A DNA stretch of 64,000 nucleotides from Macrosoma leucophasiata (GCA_036365455.1 JAWQUS010000001.1:22981001-23045000), one strand, 5' to 3'; counted from the stretch's first letter, positions 35,759 through 50,700 are shown. The notes: generated from the letters alone by a model not told the origin. Translations and numbers: made by a program.

Positions 35759-38700
35759 GTAAGTATTATAAATTCAAGTGTTATTTGTTCAGGTTATACA
35801 ACACTGGGAGCTCGAATACATAGATTTATTCTAGTCTGCCGGTATTCCGTGTCCATCACCACTTTTAAGTAACTAATTATGGCTTAATTTAATGTAGCCT
35901 TAACCATCACAAAATTCTATATTTTACACAAAAATAATGGCATGAAAACTAATAAATGTCCAAAAAGTAGCTGATTTTTAATATAGGTGATAAATGTGGC
36001 AAACAACCATGCAGTTCACATTGATATTAAGTGATAACTGCAGCCTACACCTACTCAAAGACCAGAGGTAAAAATGCAGATGCGTTGCCACCCCTGAGAC
36101 CTTATTGGTTGTCTCTGTGATAGTTATTATGAGACCATTTATTTTTTTTTACATAAATTAAGAACGAAATAATTTTTTACACTTATAAAATACGTCAAGC
36201 CAGGCTGAACGCATCTTTCCAATTTTCCAAAAGTCCAGACCAAGTATAAGTATGACAAATCATACATGCTAAGCCTGGGTAGCACCACGATATTTGTTAA
36301 AGTTAAGTTAACATTTCCCATCCTTCTCTAACTTTAACAGATTTCTTAAAGTTTAAATTTAAAATTTAAATTTAAATTAGCCTTTATTTACCACACACAA
36401 TGTTAACTATTATTAATATACAACACATAATTCATATTGACAAGTTATCTTAAAAAGTAATTCATCTCATTTATCTATTTTAATTAAAATTATACAATAC
36501 AAATTAAATTTTTATAATATTCAATTTACTTAACAAATAAATCAACATACATACTTATTTATTTTATTACATTCATATCTGTTCGCACTAGGTAAAGAGA
36601 AAGATAGATAGGTACGTACTAACATGATTGCATTTTTTCATATTTTTTCATAATGTATTTAAACACTAACCTATTTGTAGGTATGATATCATATTTATAT
36701 GTTAAAGTTTGATATTTTATTAATAAATAGGTAGAATCCATCCATCTTAAATTAAATGACTTATGTACCTTTTGGAAATAGGTATCTTGAGGGTATTTAT
36801 TTACCTTATAAACATGCTTCTTTTCTTTTTCTTATTTGATTTTTTATGTAAATAAGTATCCAAGTAAGTAATAAGTTCATTAACTCAATATTGAAGTAAA
36901 AAGTAAGGTAAGTATGATTTTTTTTATACATTTATATTACATATATCAATGCTATTCCACCACATTAGAGTAAATTTTTGTAATAATTATTTAATGTTGC
37001 ATATATTATATATCTTATCATTAAAATGTTATACATAATAATATATCTTAATACCAATTTATTTTAATTTTTACTTTTTTACTTTACACATAATTAGATT
37101 GCAACTTAACAATATCAGTTTTATAATGTACATGCATTTTATTTGTTTATAATTATATGAATTCAATATAAAATTATAAAATCTTATTTATTTAACACTA
37201 AAGTACCTACTATATAATTTGTACGATTTCAAATCTGTGATAACAAGCCCTTGAGATTTTAAACGTTTCTAAATTATATATTTTTACTTCTTTTTGAGTC
37301 CTTTATAATTTTTTGTAAATAAATTATTAAGTAAGTAATTGTACCTATATAGATATAATTAAGTTTAAAGGATATTATTAAAATTATTTATTTTGAATAC
37401 AAATCAAAATAACATGATCATAAAGTATATCTTTTCTAGTAGGTACTTTTTAAATACAAATGGTTCGTTTTTTTTTTTAAATAAAAATAAGTAAGTATAT
37501 TTTTCTAATTAATTTTGTTTTAGGGGCTGTCCAATATTGGACAAAGGCCTCCTCCATTCTAAAGTCTGAAGACCGGTGTAGACACAGGATATAAATACCA
37601 TAATTTTGGATGGAGGGTTATGGTCTACGACTCCCGTTCTTAAAGTTAGATAAATATAAATAAATATCGTGGTGCAACCCAGGCTTTGTGTTTTTGTTTT
37701 TAACGTAAAATATAAGAAGGGGGAGGGGGTAAACCCTAAGTGATTCAATTCTCTCCCCTAATTAAATCTTGGATCCGGTACTGATATAACTGATTACTTA
37801 GTATTGCGTTAACAGGGTTGCGTGCTTTCGTCTAGGCTGTTTATTATATATCTGGACAAATGCCTCCAGAGGGTGAAGTTGATGGATGTGGGAGTGCGTA
37901 TGGGTGACTTAGTGGTGAACTGTCTGCTTTACGCAGATGATGCGGTAATTGTTAGCTCTACACCATCTGGGCTACAAGCACTAGTCACAGTCATGAAAGA
38001 GGATTGTATGGAGAAAGGCTTACAATTGAATGTGGATAAAACTAAAGTATTAGTATTTGAAAGAGATGAACAGAGAACAAATGCAAGGGTAGTAGTAGAT
38101 GATGCAGTGTTAGAACAGGTGGATGAAATTGTATATCTTGGATGTGTTTTTAGCAAGGATGGTAGGTACACCACTGACATAGAAAGAAGAGTGCTTGCTG
38201 GGAATTGCGTGAATGGAGCGTTGGGTAAGCTGCTAGAATCTAAACATCTCAGCCAGCGGGCTCGACTAGCCGTACATAATGCTGTACTTACTCCAACGCT
38301 TTTATATGGAAGCGAGAGCTGGGTATGCAGGAAAGAGCATGAAAGTAAGTTGAACGCGGTCGAGATGAGATCTTTGCGCAAGATCTGCGGTGTATCACTC
38401 ACCGATCGCGTTCGTAATGCAGATGTAAGAAAGAGACTTTGTGTGAATGATAGTATCGGTGTAAAAATGAAAAAAGGCATGCTCCGATGGTTCGGGCATA
38501 TAGAAAGAATGTCGAATGAGCGAATGACTAAACAGATATACAATGCGAATGTGGATGGTTGCAGAGGCCCAGGAAGACCAAGGCTGACCTACCATGACCA
38601 AATAGGTCGAGTTCTGTCTGATGGTGGGGTCAAAAGTCTTAGGAATCGGCGTGCATGTATGAAGAGAATGATGAAGGTAGACGAGGCACGAGAGGTTTGT

Positions 38701-41700
38701 CAGAACCGGGATGTCTGGCGCTCTACACTCTCTGCCTACCCCGTTAGGGACCTGGCGTGAAGATACATACATACATACTTAGTATTGATTTTCTCTTTTT
38801 TGTTTTTAGGATTTTTGGTAGCTCAAGAGCTGATACTAACCAAATAATAAAAAATCTGCAAGTCCGCAAGGAATTAGAATTCGTGCTCACTGACATGCTG
38901 AATGGGATATCAAAGAACGGTGACGTAACTTGTGTGACCATCATTTGTGATACTGTCTACCTGAATGTCTTCGAAGGAGCATTGTTCAAAAGAATATTTG
39001 CTGTTCCCTTTGTTATGGTGGGTCAATTTGAAAGAAGATTAGCAATTCGAGTAAATCTCATAATAATAAAACTGCCTCAATAGTCCAGTGGTAGGATAGT
39101 CTTGGGTGCCCGGGTCGGGGGATCCCGCCCTCGGAGATTGGTAATTTGCCCGGAATGTATCTAGCGTCAATAAATCTACTTACTAACGTTATTCTATTGC
39201 GAAGCTCTCCGATATTTTACTGGTGGTAGAGCTCCAGTGGCGGAGCTTGCGGGAGGCACCATCGTATTAGTCAGGTATGGTAATGTACGGCTCTGTCAGT
39301 TTCAACACAGAGGTATAACAACAGAATTCAGGAGTGGCAACGTATCTACATTGAAGTCTCTAGTTTTTCTGTAAGTAGTTAGATGTTTAGGTACAGACTG
39401 CCTTATAATCACATACCATCAATGTGAACTGCATGCCATCATGCACTTGATGACATAAAAAATATGGGTATTATGAGCAGAACGCGCGCGGGCTTCGTTC
39501 GTTCAACTTGTTATTTAAATATGCTGAATGACATATTTTTATATATATGCCTATTTTTAACTGTCTCAGTAGCCTTATGGCAGTAGGCCCCCAGACCCGG
39601 GACCCCAAGTAGTAGTACACTGGGGTCCCGGGTTCGATGGCTATCAGAGATGATAGTGTACGATCCATTATCTCCAGTTCTATTGGGATTTTTTCATTCT
39701 CTGGAAATTTCCTAGTACCTCGGAGTTTGGTAATATGCTCGGAGATGTCAACAGCCTTGCCACCTGTTGTGCCTGTTGTGCCACATAGGCCAAAACGTAG
39801 CCGGCGAATCGTGGGTGTTTGCGTGTATGCTTAAATGCATGCGTTTACCTCTGCCTACTCTCCTTCTCGGATTACAGGCGTGATGTTACGCTTTTTTTCA
39901 GATAGTGGTAGAAGAATATGAAGACTTGTTATCGCCAAATTTTTATACTTTAGAATCATTGCGGCAAGCAAGGAAGGATAGTTGCAATGTTTATCTTATT
40001 CTACTAGCCAATGGTCTCCAAGTCACAAGACTTCTTAGATTTGGGGACAGGTAAATTATCAACTTTGTTATAGAAAGCTACCGGCTTGAGAGCTACAAAA
40101 GCAGAGGCGTAAGAACCACCACATTGAGTGACGTCACGGATGTCAAATCTATAAGTCGTATCCCAGTGTATAGTGCATTTAATTAAAGGATATTTAAATA
40201 ACGGACAACTTTTCGCATAAGTAATTAATTTTTATTTGGAAAGGAATACATATTTAGTAAATTGAAAAAGTGTTACAGTGAAATTGTGCAAAATAAAACT
40301 CAAAACAGCTAAAAACTAACAAGTGAAAGAACAAAGTGACAATAAGTCTACCCTACGAGTGACAAAGCAAAAGTGACTTAACAAAAACATTTTCACTTAA
40401 AAACAACATCGTGTTTACTGTTGACAATAGTGTTCCCAGTTAGCCGGGCCTTTGTTACACTTTCAGGGCTGTGTTATATGTTTAAAATAAATATTAAATT
40501 AAATAAACTCCTTAGTATTACATAATTTTAGCGACATCTAGCGGGTTATCTAACAGGTCTATATAGTGTTGACTCGTTCACTATCTACGCGCCGACCATT
40601 CTAACTCTTCTATATACAAACGCCATCTATTGGTGCAGTATAGTTTTTAATAACAAAAGAGTAATAATGTCTAAGTGTGGTGCTTGCGGGAAATTCATGT
40701 CCCCTAACAATGAATGTGTCCGATGTTCAAAATGTAACGTATCTTATCATCGAGGATGCGTAGCCATACCGGAGAAGGCGGTTATCAAGGAAGCATGGTT
40801 ATGTCCGTCATGTAAAATAAAGATTCCCCGGGAGGATAACTCATCTACTCCAGTTAGAAGTCTGAGTGCCAATTACAAAAAACCACAGGCCGCTCCACAA
40901 GTTAGCCCTTCATCGGATGAATCTACTAGTGTATCGGATGAACTTAAAGTAGACCTAGGCCTTGAAATACGTTCAATGAGACTGGAACTCAATTCTATTA
41001 GATCTGAGTTCCGTGAACTACGTGTGGAGGTTATGGACTTTAAGTCTGCCTTATGCGTATACAATGAGAGAATGGTCAGTATAGAGGGAAGGCTGAGTAT
41101 ACTAGAGAACGACTTTTCTACAAAAACCCCCCCTGGGATCGATAAATTGGAGGACACCATCGTAGATTTGAAGCAGAAACTGAACGATAGGGACCAGGAG
41201 CTATTAGATAACGATCTGGAACTAACAGGTCTTCCAGAGACTCGCGATGAAAGTCTGCTGCACATCATGAAAACGATATCCTGTAAACTTGGGGTTGAGG
41301 TTGATGAGAGGGACTTCGTTCACATGGAGCGTCTCGGCGGTGTTCGGCGCAACGTAATGGAGGAGGGCGGTGCGGGGAACGAGGCTAGTGCGCAGCGGCC
41401 GCGGCCAATCGCCGTGCGCTTCAGTCGACGAATCACGCGGGATCAGTGGTTGCGCGCAGCCCGCGTGCGCCGCGTCCTCACCACGACAGATATCGAGGTG
41501 GCCGGTCCGTCAAAACGCATTTATGTTAATGAGCGATTGACGCGAACGAACAAGCATCTTTTTTACCTCGCTCGTCAGGCTGGCGCTCGGCTGCAATGGC
41601 GGTTTGTATGGACGAGGGACGGAAAAATACTAGTCCGCAAGGAAGACGGACAGCCGTCAAAGCTAGTTAGAAGTGAACAGGACATAAAAAAAATTTTTGG

Positions 41701-44700
41701 CGTAAACGGAGTTTGATTAAAATTGTTTTATATTATAATTTGGCATATTTAATGTCGGCTTTTTTCTTGTGTACCATTTTCATATTATTAAGTTCCTTAA
41801 GTGTTTTGATTTTTTCATGGTGTGTATTGTACCTCGGTACTAAAGTGCTAGTAGAAAATATTAAGCAAGATCTCGCGGCGTCGGCATCGGTATTAAAAGC
41901 TTGTAAACATTTTTTTTTCTGTACTTCTCAGCCTTATTTTTAATATCTGCACATAATATACATCATTATAATAATACAATGAATCTGAATTTAGTCGTTA
42001 TAATTGTTTTAATGCATGTACTATTTATACACAAAAATATTTACACATATGATTACTATTTACTTTGCTTTTACTATTATACGCTACCAGTCCCTTTTAA
42101 ATCTACTTATCATTATATCACCACTGATACATTTATAATAAACTACACTATTTTAAAATTTACATTATTTACTTATATAAATACATATACTTATATATAC
42201 AACGTACGAAGGTGATAAATTCTTAAAAGTTGGTATTTACAATGCTGGATCTTTAGGGACGAATCATGATGACATAATTGCCATCTTTGACAGACACGGT
42301 ATGGATATAATGGCCATTAATGAGACTTGGCTCAGGGAGGGGGAAGAGGGGCGCGCGCCCACTGTTCCTGGCTACCGGTTGCGTCACACTCCACGACCGC
42401 TGAATGTACGGGAAGGGCGCGGGGGAGGGGTTGGCTTCTACGTAAAGCGCGGCCTGAACGTGAGGTCTCGGGTTCATCCCATCGACGCTAAACACGCGCA
42501 GGTCGAGCAAATGTGGCTTACCCTTATCATCCGTGGAAAGCGGATTGCAATTGGCACTGCGTATCGTCCTCCCTGGCTTAATTTGGATATTTTTTTAGAT
42601 GCCATCATGGAGTCTTTGAACACCTTGGGAGACTGTGATAATATTATACTACTGGGAGACTTTAATGTGAATATGTTGCAGAGTGACTCTAAGACAAATA
42701 AACTGAACGAAATTTTGCATTGTCATAATCTAGAACAATTGGTTACGACTCCCACTGTGAAATGTCACAGTAAATAGTGAAACACTAATTGATCTTATAT
42801 GTACCGATCTGCGGGCGAAGCGTGTGATGGTTGAGTCCTTTGGCACTATAAACGGGCATTCTATTATTTTGAGTGAGTTTAACATAAAAAAAAATAAATT
42901 CAAGTCATATCACATTATCTACAGACCCATAAAAGATATAAATCAATCCAATTTTAGTGACGACATATCTCGACTGGACTGGAGTATTTTTCACAACAAC
43001 AGCAACGTTAATGAAATGGTCAGCGTTTTTTATCAGAACGTCATAAGTTTATTTGATATTCATGCACCGTTTAAAAAAACTGTTATTAAAGAGCAACATT
43101 ATCCGTGGATAACTAATACTATTAAGTTAATGATGAGGCTGAGAGATGATGCGCTGACCAATTATCGCATAACTAAAACAGACGGCAAAAGAAAATACTA
43201 TAAAGAATTGAAATCATTAGTTTTGACCTCTATGCAAAGAGAAAAAGTGGCTTTCTTCAGTCAAAACATAAATAACAAAATTAATAATCCGAAAATACTA
43301 TGGAAAAACTTAAAAAAAACTGTCTTATGCGACAAACTTAATTTAGACATCCCGCCCCATCTGAATAATCCAGATCATATTAATACCCATTTTATGAATG
43401 TGCCTGGCAAGAGGTTTACTAGTATGTCATACATGACATACTTTGAGTTTCATAGATTTAGTGACCACACCTTTTCACTCTCGCCCGTTAGTCAGCATAT
43501 TATCTCAAAATATATTTTAAGTCTGAAATCAAATGCTGCAGGACATGACGGGCTATCCCTAAATATGTTATTGTGTACTTTACCATTTTCTTTGGAACAC
43601 ATAACCAACATAATTAATGCTTCCATTACATCGTCTACCTTCCCGGATATGTGGAAAATTGCTGCAGTTAAACCATTGCCAAAAAAGTCTAATCCCGTAG
43701 ATGTAGCAGATCTTCGGCCAATTAGTATTTTGCCGTGTCTGTCTAAAGTAATAGAAAAAATCGTCTGTCAACAAGTAGTAGAATATGTAGAAAAATATGA
43801 TATTCTACCTGAACTTCAATCAGGTTTTAGGAAAAAACGGGGAACTGCTACAGCTCTTATAGACGTAACTGACAATATATTATCGGCACAAGATAAGGGC
43901 ATGTGCACGATACTAGTATTGCTCGATTTTTCACGCGCTTTTGATGCAATAAACACAGGTTTACTGCTATCAAAGTTAGCGTACTATGGGTTTGATCACA
44001 AGACTATCCTGTGGTTTAAAAGCTACCTAGAGGGTCGCAAACAGTACGTTGAGTTAAAGCTAAGTGATGGATCCTCACTGAGATCAGCACCATCCCCCCT
44101 CTCACGAGGCGTTCCCCAGGGCTCAAATTTAAGTCCTACAATTTTCAGCATATATTGTGCAGATATAATTCAATGTCTAACCAACTGTAAATATCATATA
44201 TATGCTGATGACGTGCAGGTATACATCTCGTTTAAGCCGGATCAATATAACCAAGCTATAAAAAAATTAAATGAGGACTTGGATCGTATATTATCATGGT
44301 CCGACAGCAATTGCTTAATGTTGAACCCGGCTAAAACCAAATTCATGATTTTTGGAACAAAAAAGCAGCTACAGAAAATACCACCAACATTAAACTTGAC
44401 ATTGATGCAGAAGCAAATAGAACAAGTTTCGGTATCCCGCAATTTGGGGCTTAATATAGATGTAGCCTTGAGATTTGAACAACACATCGCGGAGCTAGTC
44501 CGCAATTGCTTTTATAGATTAAAAGTACTATATAAGATACGGCCATATTTATCGGAAGCATTGCGTGTACAGTTGGTGGAGTCCCTAGTACTCTCAAAAT
44601 TCAATTATGCGGACACTGTATACAGTCCCAGGCTATTGGTAAGAACTGAAAGACTAATCCAAAGAGTGCAGAATGCCTGTGCACGTTTTTGTTTTAAGAT

Positions 44701-47700
44701 ACCCGCTAGATGCCACATTACACCTTTTTTAAATGAACATTTAAAAAACAACTACGACAATTTTTTTTGAAACAACAATACATTGATAATATAGGTATAT
44801 ATCGGTAGGATGGCCCCGTAATTACTATCACAGAGACATAATAACTTAAGTCTTAGGGGTGGCAACGCTATTGCATTTTGACCTCTGGTTTTTATGTAGA
44901 TTTCTGCAGGTTGAGTCATCACTTATCATCAATGTGAGCTGCATTCTTTGTTGCCACCTCCTTTTTACATTAAATATATAAACTCAAACAACTAATATTA
45001 TTATCCTTCACTTAAACCATTCTTTTTTACTTTAAATTTGATTTCTTAGTAAATACTATCACGTGACATATATATAATATACATTCTTACAGTTATACAG
45101 GTTCAATAAGTATGAGGGTTTGTTTTTTAAAAGAAAAATCTTTAAAGTTTAATTCCTTGCCTAATAGATACTATAGATTAATGTATGTAAGCATTTGCAT
45201 TACCTCTAACTGTAAGCATCTCAGTGGATGAGAACACGTATTACCACCTCTGAATCTCGTTGACTCGTCATTCGCTTCATTTGGAGACCTGTAAAAAAAA
45301 AAAAAAACAATGATTTTAATATGTTGAAGATGTTACGTATCTACGGATATCAAAATATTCACAAAAGAATTGGTAAAATATTAACCTATTATACATTACA
45401 AACAATACTTTGATGCCTACCGATTAGATGTAGTCTTCGGACAAACGGACGACTGCATCGACACCAGCTGTGTATCATGTGCACCAGTAAGTAGGTATAC
45501 AATTATATACATGTATATACAAGTAGGTATTCCTTACTTCTCGCCTGTTATTATAACCATGCCTTGCATAGGTACTGTCTTTGATTATATGCCTACTCGT
45601 CTCCTGTGGGTATGTCCATAATGTCCATACAGGCTCGTGCACTTTACGATTCATTGTCTGCAAAAGTATAAGATATGATTACTTAATGTAAATGAACATA
45701 ATTACCTACTAATTAAACACCTTTTAACGTGACAAGATCAAGTACATAATACAATATAACTTTAGAGTTAGAAGTAGTAAGCAGGGAGGTACTTAAATAA
45801 AAGTACTTTTAAAAAATATTTTTTAAAAAAGATGGTTATTTATATCGTAAATGATACTTACCAAAGTTGCGGATACTAATTGTTGAATACATTAAACAGG
45901 CCATTAATTGTTTCGTGTTGGTATCGGGTGATTTGTTGGCAATGGAGATAGTGTTGCTCGCTTGGATACTTTCTTTTTTTTTTTTTTCTTTTACGTTTGC
46001 GCACCGGCTGACCGCAGCACAGCTCACCACGCGACCTAATAATTAATAATTGGTTCCCACCTTTCGTTCGGAAAAGTTCGATTGGGAAACGGCGGCTGAG
46101 CGTCGCCGTCGGCAGCGCTCGGATGAAGTCGGGGGTGGTCGTGTGGTGAACAGATATAGGTACCTACCAAGCAGAGATGGAAATAGGTGACATCTCGACG
46201 CACTTGTATGCGCTCGTATAAGTATATTATAATTTATATACCTACTAGCGGCCCGCCCCGGCTTCGCCCGCGCTGCTCTGCTCCTATTAGTCATAGCCTA
46301 ATGTAAGCTATCCTATCTCTCAAGTTGGATCGAACTGCACATGGTGTGCGAATTTTATTATAATCGGTTAAGTGGTTTAGGAGTCCATTGAGGACAAACA
46401 TTGTGACACGAGATTTATATATATTAAGATATATTTAAACATTTTTGTACGTTTTATTTTATATTATGTAATATTTTATGTAATTTGTTGGTATTCAAGT
46501 ACGTATAATTTTTTATTTTTGTTTTTGTTTAGTTTAACCTGTTTTATCTACTTATATAATAAATATAATATAATTTATTTGCACTTATGTATCGGTTTAT
46601 TCCTAGTAAGTATTTATTATATTGATATAGACTTTTAGGACTGATATCCGTGTCCCACCAACTAGTTTCCAGTTGAAAACCAGCGTCAGGCTCCGGCTTG
46701 ACATTTTGCTGAACTGGGAACTATTTGGTGCAGCCGTGAGATCTTGTTTTATTTTTCTACTGTAACAAGGTACCTATTTCTTTTTATATTAACAGTGTTC
46801 TTTCTTTTTTTTTCTTTTTGTGTTTTAATGTCATTGATGTCATAAATGTTGTTTTTTTTTTGTCGTACCGACCTACTTATATTTTAAATGTTTAATTTTT
46901 TTTCTATTGCTTTTTTATGCAGTACGTGATCGGCTGCGCCAATAAATTATTTTCTTCTTCTTCTTCTTCTTCACATTAACCACATTAACTTCTGTGACTT
47001 ATCTAAAGCATTTGATTGCGTTCAGCATGAAACATTGGTCAGAAAGTTATATCACTACGGCCTTCGAGATACCGCTCTCGAGGTTATGACTTATAATTAA
47101 ACAATAGAAATATGTGTGTTGATGTAAATGGGACAAGATCTCCCGGGACTTCAATGGATATGGGGATCCCACAGGGCTCTATTTTAAGGCCATTTCTTTT
47201 CTTAGGCTATATTAATGACTTACCCTACATTATCAATGATGGCCAAGAGATGGTATTGTTTGCTGACGATACTTCTTTAGTGTTCAAAATTAAAAGACAG
47301 GAGGTAGATTTTGACGGTGTGAACAATACTCTCTCTAATATAGTACATTGGTTTAGCGTCAATAACCTTTCGTTAAATAGCAGTAAGACGAAATGTATTA
47401 AATTTACTACTCCTAACGTAAAAAAGGTTGAAACCAATGTTAAGATAAATGAGGAAGTATTGGAGATCGTAGAGTCCACGGTATTTCTCGGCATTACCGT
47501 GGATGCTAAATTGCAATGGGGTTCCCATATTGCCAAATTAGCTAATAGACTTAGCTCGGCAGCGTTTGCTGTGAAAAAGATTAGACTATTAACAGACGTC
47601 GAGACGGCTCGCCTTGTTTATTTTAGTTATTTTCACAGTATAATGTCCTATGGCATTTTGCTATGGGAAAATCCGCCGACGTCAACACTATTTTTGTACT

Positions 47701-50700
47701 GCAAAAGAGAGCTGTCCGGGCGATCTACGGGCTGAGTCCGAGGGTATCTCTTAGAGATAAATTTAAAGAAATAAATATTCTGACTGTAGCTTCGCAATAC
47801 ATTTATGAAAATGTATTATGTGTCCGTAAAAACATTAATCAGTTTCCTACAATAGGTAACAATCACAGTATAAATACTAGGAACAAATACAAATTGTCCG
47901 TGCATGCAACGCGGCTGAATAGGGTCAGTAATTCTTTTAGAGGTTCAATTTATACGGTTCTTTAATCAAATCCCCAAAAACGTTCTAAGTCTATCGATCA
48001 ATAAATTTAAGAAAGTAATAAAAGAACGTTTATATAAATGTAATTACTATAAGACCTGTGATTATCTTAATGATAGTACATCTTGGGATTATAGCGATCG
48101 CTGCCAGGCTATTTCATGATACTGTTATTTCGTGTATTCTGTGATTAGTATTGTTAAGGGTTGAATAATGTGAATACCCTAGCTGTAAATTAATTCCATC
48201 TTTTATTTTTCCGTATGCATATCCGGAGCAGTCATGCACGCTTAAATGTCTTTGCCTTTGGCGGCGTCGTGTGGCGGGTTGCTCACTTCCCTCTAAAATG
48301 GTCGAGGAGGGCAATGGCTGTCACATGCGTCATACTCGTGAACGGGTGCTGTTGGTGGGGACTGGTCTGTTCTGGTTTGCAGGAGCTACATCAAATTTAG
48401 TAGATAGCAGTTAATTTGCATCTATGCTATGGACATTCACATTATTTTATTTTCCACGATAATTTGTACTAGATTTAAGCTCTCATTTAAAAGTGCTCTT
48501 ACTAAGTTTATTGGGTAGCGGAGTTCTTCTCAGTAGTGACTGCACTTGGAACTCTGCTAAGTGAATAACTTTGATCTTGACGAATAAGTTTTTCTTTTTC
48601 TTCATTTATCATCATTGAAGGAATTGAAAAATTTTGTGATTATTATGTAACTAAGTAGTTTAAATTCTAATTTTTAATTTACTATTAATATATGATTTTG
48701 CTTTACTTTATGTAATGGTTATTCACTCTAGGTATTTTATATATTTCTTGACGTTTTGAAAGTATCTGTAAAGATCTATTCGAAATAAAATATTTTCTAT
48801 TTCTATTAGATCCTACTGGCGTTACTACGGAATAGGGCGTTGAGGAGACGGGGGAGGAGGGGAGGGGGGATAAGTTGGTTGATTAGGAGTATTCTTTGTA
48901 TAGTAAATACTAGTTCAGTTTGATGTTAATTGATGTATATATTATCCCTGAAAGGGGAACGGAGCGATTGCTATCCCTACTGCCATCTTTTGTTGTCGAG
49001 TTTGATGACGCCGATGTGTTCAATGCAACCGTGTTCTATAATAATTACTTTCAAAGGGGCAAAATATCTGACGTGTATAAATACATGTTATTTGCGATTC
49101 ATTCAATCTGCTTTGACACCTCTAGTTCATTTTTATATATGGCACACCTACCAATAATAGTCAAGTAGGTCCATTCTTCAAATTCTTTTTTCTTCCAGAT
49201 ACCGTCTCTTGGACACAAGGGCGAAATACATAATGCTCCACGACATCAGATTATTCCACAGCGACCTCCACTACCTCTGGAAACGGATTGTCAACGTCAT
49301 CTTCATAAGATATCACAAAAAAGTCGTCGGTTCGCTAAAAAGCAAGGCTTGGTTTGATTTCTCCACCGTACCATTTCCGAATCCAATCAAAGGTGTTTTC
49401 ATTTCACGTCGCGTCGATATTTGGAGGAATGGTAAATTTCACTACAATAGAGACCTGTTTGCTGATAAAACGAGGAATTTGAACGGCGAAGTGTTGAACG
49501 TTGTTTATTTGGACCACGTGCCGTCTGTGCTGGTCATGAAATCGAATGAGACTAACAAAGTGGGTGGTATTGAGATTGAGGTAAGTAGGTAGGATTATTG
49601 AGAGATGCGTGCTTACTCGTGTGTAGTATTAAAAAAATATTCATAAAAGTAGTTATCGTTGGATGCTATAGCTACCGACGGACTAGCACGACACGAAGTG
49701 AGGCCCCCTAAGCCCAAGGAACTCATTGGCCTATATGAAATGAATCATCCCTGATTGATACAATTACAAATTAGATAATATTGTAAGAATTTACCTTGCG
49801 ATATAAATAGGTTTTTTTTTGTATGGCATCATGTAGGCGGCACGTCTCGAGACGGTACTCTACGACGTTAGTCTAAATAAAAGTTAGCGCAACTGCCTAA
49901 GGGAGACTCCTGTAGGTCCGCACCTCGGCTTAGGACGTTGCGGAAGGACACATAAGACATATGCGATTAGGGGCGGCGCAACTTGCGCTCTAGTCATCAG
50001 TTGGTGATAAACGGCAAAGACCACTCGAGTCATGCTAGGGTCGAGGCTGGGGGCGGACGCGGCGCGTTCGTGGAGTGTTGTAAGTGAGCTTTAAATAGGA
50101 AGAGATTTTGGGGCTAGGAAAATTGTCTTAGCCGGAAAATGGGTCAAACTCCCCTCGCACGGAACAGTAAAGTTAGCCAGTCTTAAGTGTAGGACAGTCA
50201 GATCTATATAATAGGTTGGGGAAAAAGTCTTTTCGCATTATAGTATGTATGAACTTGTAATAAAATCTCTTCTCGTATTTGTATCTGGCTGGTTTTGGTA
50301 TCATTGAAAGTTAAAATTTTAAAGAACATAATTCCAAATTCAAATTAGGCAAATGTGTGATTTTCATTTGTTTTTCGTACTGTCAAGATGAGTGAATCTA
50401 ATGAAGAAATTCGATACATTTTAAAATTTTACTACAAAATTTTACTTTTAATTTTACTAAAAATGCAACGCAAGCCGCGAAAAAAATTTGCGATGTTTTT
50501 GGACCTAGTGCAGTGTCTGTGAGAGTAGCACAAATTTGGTTTAAGCGTTTTCAATCCGGAAATTTTGATGTCAAAGATGCACCTCGCTCTGGTCGCTCTA
50601 TTACGGATAAAATGGATGCCATTTTTGAAAAAGTGGAGCAAGATCGACATATCAGTAGTTACGAGACGTAGCTGAAGAACTGAGAATTGATCACAAAACA

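Larger units (their letters stand above)
40140..44775 (+). mobile_element. CR1/Daphne-like non-LTR retrotransposon, nearly complete
   Basis: Non-coding 5' region, ORF1 (40667-41716) with PHD finger, an AT-rich spacer, then ORF2 with endonuclease and reverse transcriptase (42181-44770). The left boundary is approximate (between 40,060 and 40,400). The 3' end is missing: ORF2 stops early and runs into Rep-A sequence at about 44,795. It lies in IR intron 3 in the same sense as the gene. Confidence 0.85.

Noticed and set aside
37822..38760. 312-codon frame as a host gene
   Set aside because: It is an RTE reverse transcriptase with YADD motif, tandem tail and an 11-bp target duplication.
41713..42215. 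Small membrane-like frames between ORF1 and ORF2 of the CR1-like element
   Set aside because: They are AT-rich spacer readings without known motifs; the element's genuine frames are ORF1 and ORF2.
46043..46294. Arginine-rich small protein on the minus strand
   Set aside because: The frame starts in Rep-I sequence and runs through a GC-rich patch; no splice sites, domain or conservation can be argued.
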